Of a DNA stretch of 64,000 nucleotides, positions 55,937 to 64,000 are shown one piece after another. The position numbers and the translations under genes are program-made. Below the pieces are notes generated by a model. It ran no database searches. It was not told the origin of the DNA and saw only the letters and a list, made by a program, of their open reading frames with translations. Source of the DNA: Leptodactylus fallax (taxonomy: Eukaryota > Chordata > Amphibia > Anura > Leptodactylidae); assembly GCA_947044405.1 (NCBI GenBank), contig CAMRHE010000322.1, positions 1,550,001 through 1,614,000 of the forward strand, given 5' to 3'. Each line of letters begins with the position of its first letter. Within the stretch, counting starts at the first letter, position 1.

Positions 55937-56482
55937 ATGTAGTTGAAGTATAATTTTGGATTATTTTTACTTTCTTTGGCAATTATTCTCTCTGACTTGA
56001 TCTTTGCCTCCTATTTAGAATGTTTTTGAAAATGTCCCATTTTGTTTGTGTTCCCTTTACTTTGTGTTTTTGTACCCCCTAAACATCTTTATAGTTTCAA
56101 AGGTATTTATTGAAATATATGCAAAACAGAATACAAATTCGGAAATGAGAAGCGAGGCAAAGCAAACATAAAACAAAGAAACAATGACATGTTCAAAGTT
56201 AGCATGTCTATAGGAGATAAAAAGGTATAATAACCAAAAACTAATAGAGGGGTAATGAGTAGTGCTACAGTAAAAAGATCGGGGGGTGGGTGGAAGAGAG
56301 ATCCTACCTGGGGAAAGGGGTATAAGCACTACATTCAATCCTGGCGACTATCATAATTGGAGACAGTGTGGCAGACCCGGGATATTGGACATATAAATTC
56401 ATGGTGTCCAGACTCTATCAAAGAGTGGGCTGGTGTCTGAGATGGTTGCATTCATTTTTTAGCAAAGCATTGTAGTATCAAT

Positions 56483-57727
56483 TCATCGAACAACATCAGT
56501 CAACGAGAGAGATGGTCTTCTCCAGTTGAAGGCGATGTGGATTTGTGCAGCCATCAGGACGTATTGCAATACTTTGTGTTGGGCATATTTAAGTCTACCG
56601 AGCTTAAGGCTAAAGAGAAAAATTGGGTCTGACAATGAAAATGACTGTCCAAAAAGCCGCTGTGCCATTCTGTGAATACCTATCCAAAAGCGATGGGCAT
56701 GAGGGCAGGACCACCAAATATGGAGAGAAGTGCCTAGAGCATTACAAACTTTAAAAAAAGGTGGGTGAGACCATAGGGTAAAAGCTATGCAATCGATGGG
56801 GGACAATATAGGTCCGATGAAGGACCTTCAGAGAGGGTTCCATAAGGGTGACCTGCCAACTGCCTTTGCTAGTAGATGTACTACAGTCAATCCGTTGGGC
56901 TGGAGTTAGGGTGGAATCAAGGTCCTGTTCCCAGGCTGCTATAAAGTCTAGGGTATCAGGGGGTGGGGTGTTCAGTAAACTATATATAAAACAGAGAGAA
57001 CCCCTCTTAAAGATGGTGGGGGAGATCTCCAGATTGAGTGAGGTGAGAGAACAGAAGAAATGAAAGACCTGTGCTGTCCTAAAGGCCTCTGAGGGAGGTG
57101 GGGAGTGTGTGTCAACAAAATAGTCTTTGGTGAAGACCCGCTGAGCACAGAGGAAATCAATGAGATAGCGAAACCGAGCATGCCTCCACCAAACAACCAC
57201 TTCAGGGGATAGACCAGGAAGGAAGAGGGGGTTAGGAAACAAGGGTATTGGCAGTGAAATTGGACTTTGTAACTGATAGGTAAAACAAACCCTCTGCCAC
57301 AATTGCAACGTAAAACCAGTTACTTTGGCAGCTACTGGAATTGCATGGGAAGCTGACCTAAGGGTCCAAAGTAGGGCTTGCAGAGAGGTTGGGATTACAA
57401 TGTTGATTGCAGTGCGACCCATTGCGGGCAGTCTGTTTCATTATAGACAGCAGAAAGTTGCGAGTGCCTAGCAGTAACATAGTATTTATAGAGATGAGGG
57501 ACTGATAGTCCACCTGATCTCTTATGGAAGTACATAATGCTTCTGTGAATATGCGGTTGCTTATATACCCATACAAAATTAAAAATTTCCTTCTGAAGGG
57601 TAGCTAAGGAGGAGGAGGTCACGGGGGTTGGGAGAGTACGAAAGTAAAAGAGAATGTGGGGTAAGGTAACCCATCTTAACCAAATGAATTCTTCCAATCC
57701 AAGAGAGGGAGGGACAGTGCCACACAA
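56483..57727 (-). pseudogene. L1-like ORF2, post-RT and C-terminal part
   Basis: Three overlapping frames (57727-57395, 57422-56751, 56806-56483) carry consecutive parts of one ORF2, so at least two frameshifts are present. Recognised: FNFVWVYKQPHIHRS (the F.W....PRI region), LDFIAAWEQDL, HIWWSCPHAHRFW and FNWRRPSLSL, which ends near the LINE 3' UTR. Confidence 0.72.
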
Positions 57728-57919
57728 CGAGATCCTTCAGGAGCTTTGGAATCATCAGGGCATAGTTCTATTTGAAATGAGCATATAGAGAATTGCAAAG
57801 GTTAATGCCCAGGTATAGTAGGTATTTATCCCTGGTCTGGAAACCAAAGTTTAAGGCAATCAATGTAGCAGTGGCCGAAGGGACATTACAATGCAGTATT
57901 TCAGATTTAGAGGTGTTAA

Positions 57920-58022
57920 AGGGGTTGTCCGGGATAAATCAAGAATTTGTAAATTAGTCCCCCATGCCCCCCTCCAACTTTCTAATATGTCTTGTTTTTC
58001 AATATTCTATATTTTTCAGTAA
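57920..58022. mobile_element. Left half of a TTAA MITE, host of Tc1 family A copy 2
   Basis: Preceded by TTAA (57916-57919), it starts AGGGGTTGTCCGGG like the family at 21377-21845. The right end was not found downstream of the Tc1 copy. Confidence 0.5.
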
Positions 58023-58024
58023 TA

Positions 58025-59673
58025 CAGTCATATGAAAAAGTTTGGGCACGCCTATTAATCTTAATCATTTTTAGTTCTAAATATTTGGGTGTTTGCAACA
58101 GCCATTTCAATTTGATATATCTAATAACTGATGGACACAGTAATATTTCAGGATTGAAATGAGGTTTATTGTACTAACAGAAAATGTGCAATATGCATTA
58201 AATCAAAATTTGACCGGTGCAAAAGTATGGGCACCTCAACAGAAAAGTGACATTAATATTTAGTAGATCCTCCTTTTGCAAAAATAACAGCCTCTAGTCG
58301 CTTCCTGTAGCTTTTAATCAGTTCCTGGATCCTGGATGAAGGTATTTTTGACCATTCCTCTTTACAAAACAATTCCAGTTCAGTTAAGTTTGATGGTCGC
58401 CGAGCATGGACAGCCCGCTTCAAATTATCCCACAGATGTTCAATGATATTCAGGTCTGGGGACTGGGATGGCCATTCCAGAACATTGTAATTGTTCCTCT
58501 GCATGAATGCCTGAGTAGATTTGGAGCTGTGTTTTGGATCATTGTCTTGCTGAAATATCCATCCCCGGCGGAACTTCAAATTCGTCACTGATTCTTGTAC
58601 ATTATTCTCAAGAATCTGCTGATACTGAGTTGAATCCATGCGACCCTCAACTTTAACAGGATTCCAGGTGCCGGCATTGGCCACACAGCCCCAAAGCATG
58701 ATGGAACCTCCACCAAATTTTACAGTGGGTAGCAAGTGTTTTTCTTGGAATGCTGTGTTTTTTTGACGCCATGCATAACGCCTTTTTGTATGACCAAACA
58801 ACTCAATCTTTGTTTCATCAGTCCACAGGACCTTCTTCCAAAATGAAGCTGGCTTGTCCAAATGTGCTTTTGCATACCTCAGGCGACTCTGTTTGTGGCG
58901 TGCTTTCAGAAACGGCTTCTTTCACATCACTCTCCCATACAGCTTCTCCTTGTGCAAAGTGTGCTGTATTGTTGACCGATGCACAGTGACACCATCTGCA
59001 GCAAGATGATGCTGCAGCTCTTTGGAGGTGGTCTGTGGATTGTCCTTGACTGTTCTCACCATTCTTCTTCTCTGCCTTTCTGATATTTTTCTTGGCCTGC
59101 CACTTCTGGGCTTAACAAGAACTGTCCCTGTGGTCTTCCATTTCCTTACTATGTTCCTCACAGTGGAAACTGACAGGTTAAATCTCTGAGACAACTTTTT
59201 GTATCCTTCCCCTGAACAACTATGTTGATCAATCTTTGTTTTCAGATCATTTGAGAGTTGTTTTGAGGAGCCCATGATGCCACTCTTCAGAGGAGATTCA
59301 AATAGGAGAACAACTTGCAATTGGCCACCTTAAATACCTTTTCTCATGATTGGATACACCTGGCTATGAAGTTCAAAGCTCAGTGAGGTTACAAAACCAA
59401 TTTTGTGCTTCAGTAAGTCAGTAAAAAGTAGTTAGGAGTATTCAAATCAATAAAATGATAAGGGTACCCACATTTTTGCACCGGTCAAATTTTGGTTTAA
59501 TGCATATTGCACATTTTCTGTTAGTACAATAAACCTCATTTCAATCCTGAAATATTACTGTGTCCATCAGTTATTAGATATATCAAATTGAAATGGCTGT
59601 TGCAAACACCCAAATATTTAGAACTAAAAATGATTAAGATTAATAGGGGTGCCCAAACTTTTTCATATGACTG
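58025..59673 (-). mobile_element. Tc1-like (DD34E) transposon, family A copy 2
   Basis: TA-flanked (58023-58024, 59674-59675), 1,649 bp, with the same CAGTCATATGAAAAAG ends and about 225-bp inverted repeats as copy 1. It is 13 bp longer than copy 1, exactly the size of the deletion in that copy's transposase. Confidence 0.95.
58253..59275 (-). pseudogene. Tc1-like transposase with one premature stop (family A copy 2)
   Basis: A 341-codon span, full length for the family, broken by TGA at 58924-58922 where copy 1 has an arginine codon (GRVM then KKPFLK). The change is CGA to TGA, a CpG transition. Catalytic motifs WTDET, QQDNDPKH and NIIEHLW are all present, with 34 residues between the second Asp and the Glu. 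The N-terminus is MGSSKQL. A few other substitutions distinguish it from copy 1. Confidence 0.92.
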
Positions 59674-59675
59674 TA

Positions 59676-60219
59676 TATGTAGGTCATGTGACCTACATAT
59701 ATTACATTTTTTACCTTTCCACTGATGTAACAGGTCCTTGGTCTAATCCATATCCTGACCTGTTACGTCAGTGTAAAGGACTTGCCCCCCAAGCTCCATT
59801 GTACTTACCATTTCCTCTGGACCTGAGCCGACACATCATGCTGTGAAGACCGCCTCCTCTTCTTTGCATGTGCCTCCCCCCCACGCAAAGTACAGTGCGA
59901 AAAAGCAATAGCAAGCGCCAATGTGAATGTGAGCAAGGAATAAATAGGAAGGAAGAACCTGCCCCAGACTTGATAGGGCGATAGGCTGTCAATCACACAT
60001 GCAGGGCTGAGATTAACTATTAGAGGAGCAGAGAGAAACAAAGATGCAGGAGACGGGTGTGGCAGAAAATCAATTGCATAGTCTAGGACAGTGTTCAGAC
60101 TGAGCAACAAGAATCTTAAACAAGGAATCAAATTGAACACACCTGTGCTGCCGCGTGCGGGCGGAGGGTGGTGCAGAGACCCGAACAGGCAGAGACATTA
60201 CACGAGGGTAGAGGAAAAT
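59676..60219. other. Palindrome and unassigned repeat
   Basis: A 28-bp perfect palindrome spans 59674-59701, starting at the Tc1 target TA. 60165-60200 shares GCAGAGACCCGAACAGGCAGAG with 47560-47595. The remainder has no recognised feature. Confidence 0.4.
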
Positions 60220-60235
60220 AGTTTTATATCTAAGT

Positions 60236-61030
60236 TTAAAAGCAAGATGGGTCTATAATTGGTGGGGGTGGTAGCGTCCATCCCGGGTTTAGGAATAAAT
60301 GTGATGGATGCACTAAAGCGGAATATGATGGCGCTATATAAGTAAGCAAAATAAATAAATAATAATAAATAAGCATGTCTTGGGGGAATTTACCACCCTG
60401 CAGGACGTGGTTAAACATCTGAAGGAGTTGTGGCAAAAGGATACTTCTAAATTTTTAGTAATTTAGGGAGGAAAAGGCATCAGGTCCCGGGGCCTTTCCA
60501 TTTTTAAGGGTGTCAATGGCAGCATCCAATTCCTCCTTAGTTATGGGGCCATTGGAGAAGACTGCCTGGGAAGGGCAAACTGAAGGGAGTTGCAGGGAGT
60601 GGAGAAAGGAGGCAATCTCTGTAGTACGGTCCATGGAAGGGGCAGAATAGAGCTTCTGGTAAAACTAACGAAATTGAGTATAAATTGAGTTAGGGTTAGA
60701 GGTCATAGTACCACCGGGTTCCTGTATTTCGCAGATATCATTCTGCTTGTGGCATTCCCTCAACTTAGACGCTAGCAGTATGACAGGCTTATTTGCATAT
60801 TTATAAAATCTCGCCTGAGTCCAAAGCACAATCTTTTCAGTTTGATGTGTCTGGATCACATCGAGCTGCAGCTTGACATCCCTTATACATTTTGCTATAT
60901 AGTGGGAAGGTTGAAGCTGGTTAGCTGTTTCAAGCTTTAAGAGTTTAGCAGTTGTATTTTCAATCTGTAGGGAGACACAGGTTCTAAGAAAGACTGTTAC
61001 TCCTCTACTCTTGGATTGTTTAGGAGCATG
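60236..61030 (-). pseudogene. L1-like ORF2, linker and RT N-terminal part
   Basis: Reads ARFYKYANKPVILLASKL (linker between endonuclease and RT), then in other frames DAAIDTLKNGKAPGPDA, LLPQLLQMFNHVLQGGKFP and ASITFIPKPGMDA with TNYRPILLLNLDIK (RT motif region). A short AAATAA-rich microsatellite at 60340-60372 interrupts it. Confidence 0.7.
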
Positions 61031-61845
61031 CAGTTGCATAACTAGGAATGACTGGGCCCCAAGGCGAACATTTGACATGGGGGCCCCCCTGCCGGCAACC
61101 GCACCCCCTGCACAAACCGCGTTCCTGCACACACTATTATGCCCCATATTGGCCCCTACACCACATTATGACCCATAGTGGCCCCTGCACACACTATTAT
61201 GCCCCATAGTGGCCCATGCACACAGTATTATGCCCCATAGTGGCCCCTGCACACAGTATTATGCCCCATAGTGGCCCCTGCACACAGTATTATGCCCAAT
61301 AGTGGCCCTGCACACAGTATTATGCCCCACTGTGGACCACCCATGAACAATTATTATACTCTGGGGTTTTTACAGACCCCAGAGTATAATGATCGGAGAC
61401 CCAGGGGAGGATACAAACATAAAAACTAGTGTTACTTACCTCTCCCTGGCTCCGGCGCACTCCCCACCTTCTTCAATGTTGGGCCAGACGTCATATGAGC
61501 CAGGCATGCGTCGAGACACATAATGATGGCCTGGGCCACAGTGACGGCTGGGATGTCACCAAGAGGCCCGAAGCCTGCTGGAGCACAGGAGAGGTAAGTA
61601 ACATTGTTTTTTATGTTCCCTCACCTCCCCTGGGCCTCCGACCATTATACTCTGGGGTCTGAAAAGATCCCAGAGTATAATGATAGCAGTGTTTGTGGGG
61701 TTCGTAGAATGGGAAACGCAGGCGGCCGTGAGCAGGAGCGGAGATCGGTAAGTAAATAGGGCCCGTTACCTCCTGGTGTTACACCAGCAGGTAACGGCCT
61801 ATTAAAAAAAAAAAAAAAAAACATCTGGGGCCCGGGAGTGAAAAT
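61031..61845. mobile_element. hAT-like element, truncated, with minisatellite and two palindromes
   Basis: Starts CAGTTGCATAACTAGGAATG, a decayed version of the first hAT family end, followed by CCCCAAGGCGAACATTTGACATGG as in 42758-44263. The right terminus is missing; L1 endonuclease sequence resumes by about 61850. A tandem array lies at 61110-61340 and palindromes at about 61350 and 61642. An A18 run is near 61804-61821. Confidence 0.7.
61110..61340. repeat. Minisatellite in the truncated hAT
   Basis: About seven units of 31-32 bp: CACACAGTATTATGCCCCATAGTGGCCCCTG. Clearly related to the 55.6 kb array (inverted) and to those at 20 and 43 kb. Confidence 0.85.
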
Positions 61846-61919
61846 ACGACGCCTTACTCTTCTGAGGAAAATTAAATCCCTGTATGTTATGTGAGATAAT
61901 CTTACACGAGGGGGACATA

Positions 61920-63549
61920 CAGTACAGACCAAAAGTTTGGACACACCTTCTCATTCCAAGAGTTTTCTGTATTTTCATGACTATAAAAATTGTAGATTCA
62001 CACTGAAGGCATCAAAACTATGAATTAACACATTTGGAATTATATACTTAACAAAAAAGTGTGAAACTACTGAAAATATGTCTTATATTCTAGGTTCTTC
62101 AAAGTAGCCACCTTTTGCTTTGATTACTGCTTTGCACACTCTTGGCATTCTCTTGATGAGCTTCAAGAGGTAGTCACCTGAAATGGTCTTCCAACAGTCT
62201 TGAAGGAGTTCCCAGAGATGCTTAGCACTTGTTGGCCCTTTTGCCTTCATTCTGCGGTCCAGCTCACCCCAAACCATCTCCATTGGGTTCAGGTCTGGTG
62301 ACTGTGGAGGCTAGGTCATCTGGCGTAGCACCCCATCACTCTCCTTCTTGGTCAAATAGCCCTTACACAGTCTGGAGGTGTGTTTGGGGTCATTGTCCTG
62401 TCGAAAAATAAATAATGGTCCAACTAAACGCAAACCGGATGGAATAGCATGCCGCTGCAAGATGCTGTGGTAACCATGCTGGTTCAGTATTCCTTCAATT
62501 TTGAATAAATCCCCAACAGTGTCACCAGCAAAGCACCCCCACACCATCACACCTCCTCCTCCATGCTTCACGGTGGGAACCAGGCATGTAGAGTCCATTC
62601 GTTCAGCTTTTCTGCGTCGCACAAAGACACGGTGGTTGGAACCAAAGATCTCAAATTTGGACTCATCAGACCAAAGCACAGATTTCCACAGGTCTAATGT
62701 CCATTCCTTGTGTTCTTTAGCCCAAACAAGTCTCTTCTGCTTGTTGCCTGTCCTTAGCAGTGGTTTTCTAGCAGCTATTTTACCATGAAGGCCTGCTGCA
62801 CACAGTCTCCTCTTAACAGTTGTTGTAGAGATGTGTCTGCTGCTAGAACTCTTTGTGGCATTGACCTGGTCTCTAATCTGAGCTGCTGTTAACCTGCGAT
62901 TTCTGAGGCTGGTGACTCGGATGAACTTATCCTCCGCAGCAGAGGTGACTCTTGGTCTTCCTTTCCTGGGGCGGTCCTCATGTGAGCCAGTTTCTTTGTA
63001 GCGCTTGATGGTTTTGACCACTGCAATTGGGGACACTTTCAAAGTTTTCCCAATTTTTCGGACTGACTGACCTTCATTTCTTAAAGTAATGATGGCCACT
63101 TGTTTTTCTTTACTTAGCTGCTTTGTTCTTGCCATAATACAAATTCCAACACTCCATTCAGTAGGACTATCAGCTGTGTGTCCACCTGACTTCTAAACAA
63201 CACAACTGATGGTCCCAACCCCATTTATAAGGCAAGAAATCCCACTTATTAAACCTGACAGGGCACACCTGTGAAGTGAAAACCATTTCAGGTGACTACC
63301 TCTTGAAGGTCATCAAGAGAATGCCAAGAGTGTGCAAAGCAGTAATCAAAGCAAAAGGTGGCTACTTTGAAGAACCTAGAATATAAGACATATTTTCAGT
63401 TGTTTCACACTTTTTTGTTAAGAATATAATTCCGCATGTGTTAATTCATAGTTTTGATGCCTTCAGTGTGAATCTACAATTTTTATAGTCATGAAAATAC
63501 AGAAAACTCTTGGAATGAGAAGGTGTGTCCAAACTTTTGGTCTGTACTG
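61920..63549 (-). mobile_element. Tc1/mariner DD38E (Intruder-like) element
   Basis: TA-flanked (61918-61919, 63550-63551), ends CAGTACAGACCAAAAGTTTGG and complement. Inverted repeats are long (about 250 bp) and include the last codons of the transposase, so the GAACCTAGAATATAAG end also appears at the right. Thirty-eight residues between second Asp and Glu match the group named Intruder as I know it. Confidence 0.9.
62083..63135 (-). pseudogene. DD38E transposase with a single amber stop
   Basis: A 351-codon span starting MARTKQLSKEKQ. Helix-turn-helix QSVRKIGKTLKVSPIAVVKT; GRPR motif (residues 59-62, KGRPR); catalytic D157 (WSDES), D247 (RQDND) and E286 (PMEMVW). One in-frame TAG at 62313-62311 (codon 275) falls where relatives have Trp (the usual WP.QSPDLNP), so TGG to TAG is the likely change. 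Otherwise the frame is open to the end (EEPRI). One of the best preserved transposases in the window. Confidence 0.9.
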
Positions 63550-63714
63550 TAAATGAGAGCTAAACAGTATGCATCTAGAGAGGTCGCAAGTCAGGCAAGC
63601 GGGAGTAGGGCAGGGCAGGCTCTCAGCGTGATCGCAAACATAAGAAATGTAAGGGCAGTGCTCTAGGGAGGAAAGAATGTTAACCGGACGCAACAGTAAT
63701 AGTAAATGCTAAAC

Positions 63715-64000
63715 CTCTTATTAAAGTGTACATGAAAACTTATTATGCTGTGGTCACTATTACCTAGATGACCCCCAACCTCCACTTTTGACAACGTGTT
63801 TTGTTAAAATTAGGTCTAAAAGTGCCTCACCTCTTGTTGGGTCCTGCACTAATTGTGATAGGTAATTGTCTTTTATTACTGACAATAACCTGTTCCCTTT
63901 GTTGGACCTGCAGGTTTCTGCCTCCCAGTTTATATCTGGGTAGTTGAAATCCCCCATAATAATGACATTATTATGCTTTGTGGCCTCATCTATTTGTCTT
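63715..64000 (-). pseudogene. CR1-like LINE endonuclease fragment
   Basis: Minus strand: IIMGDFNYPDINWEAE, LSQLVQDPTRGEALLDLI and, after a frameshift, GNSDHSIISFHV. GDFN and SDH are conserved motifs of the AP-type endonuclease of CR1-group LINEs. It runs off the right edge of the window. It could be the upstream part of the CR1-like LINE at 52495-56096, split by the L1-like element. Confidence 0.75.

Larger units (their letters stand above)
52495..56096 (-). mobile_element. CR1-like LINE, interrupted by a Tc1 fragment and a hAT element
   Basis: Minus-strand order: linker with GHFQKHSK and KNNPKLYFNYINSKK (56050-55937, then 54690), RT (54618-53702), KCKVMYFG and NSKLLGKA (53700-53600), post-RT GKVQRRATKIIRGMGR (53060), LFSLEKRQGDLIIYKYMKG and the 3' UTR with TTGGACTTGATGGACC complement at 52510-52545. 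These are hallmarks of CR1/L2-group LINEs. Insertions: 53132-53580 and 54698-55936. It ends at the right where an L1-like 3' tail begins. Confidence 0.8.
56097..63714 (-). mobile_element. L1-like LINE, nearly full length but with three nested insertions
   Basis: Minus-strand landmarks from 5' to 3': IISHNIQGFNFPQK of the endonuclease start (about 61905-61865); FYKYANKPVILLASKLRE (about 60770); KNGKAPGPDAFSSLNY (about 60480); ITFIPKPGMDATTPTNYRPI (about 60300); FYFRTLPTPVTSS and RSGGLSVPHLYKYY (57640-57470); the CCHC-like CNALGTSLHIWWSC (about 56730); and the 3' tail at 56097. Interrupted by 57920-59673 and flanks, 61031-61845 and 61920-63549. Parts of EN and RT palm are missing. Confidence 0.72.

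Noticed and set aside
1..64000. tRNA, snRNA or microRNA genes
   Set aside because: No tRNA cloverleaf with intact A and B boxes or other structured RNA gene was recognised by eye; a covariance-model scan would be decisive.

Overview
This looks like vertebrate nuclear DNA, most likely from a frog with a large, repeat-rich genome. The reasons are spliced exons of a vertebrate gene, several Tc1/mariner families, hAT elements and TTAA-flanked MITEs, CR1- and L1-like LINEs, a Penelope-like element and a decayed piggyBac. The species cannot be fixed from the sequence. Host coding sequence is a small minority; most of the window is transposon-derived.

Host gene: five coding exons on the minus strand (28936 down to 9895) join in one frame with consensus splice sites. 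They encode the N-terminal 269 residues of an AKAP7-like protein with a 2H-phosphoesterase fold. The gene starts near 28.94 kb and its last exons lie left of the window. All insertions between 10.06 and 28.7 kb are therefore intronic.

Left part (1-10 kb): a Tc1-like element (1812-3447), a possible Penelope end fragment, and then an LTR-like block (about 4780-5482) followed by a tRNA-primer-site-like sequence. Downstream of this lies an intronless 919-codon ORF (6445-9204). Its protein is a fusion of a non-muscle-myosin-like rod segment with a HIP1R-like segment. No gag, pol or 3' LTR was found. This apparent host-gene capture behind a retroelement leader is the most unusual feature of the window.

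Middle (10-37 kb): a decayed Penelope-like element with a YIDD motif and a hammerhead-like fold; two L1-like 3' ends; a hAT element carrying a minisatellite; nested TAA-flanked palindromes; a Tc1-like element with an uninterrupted 336-codon transposase; and a DD37E element split by a solo LTR with a GGGCC target duplication.

Right (36-64 kb): hAT elements with minisatellites, blocks of a roughly 390-bp tandem repeat in both orientations, a piggyBac pseudogene interrupted by two MITEs, and a deep nest. In that nest a CR1-like LINE is interrupted by a Tc1 fragment, a hAT and apparently an L1-like LINE. The L1-like LINE is itself interrupted by a MITE with a Tc1 copy, a hAT and a DD38E element.
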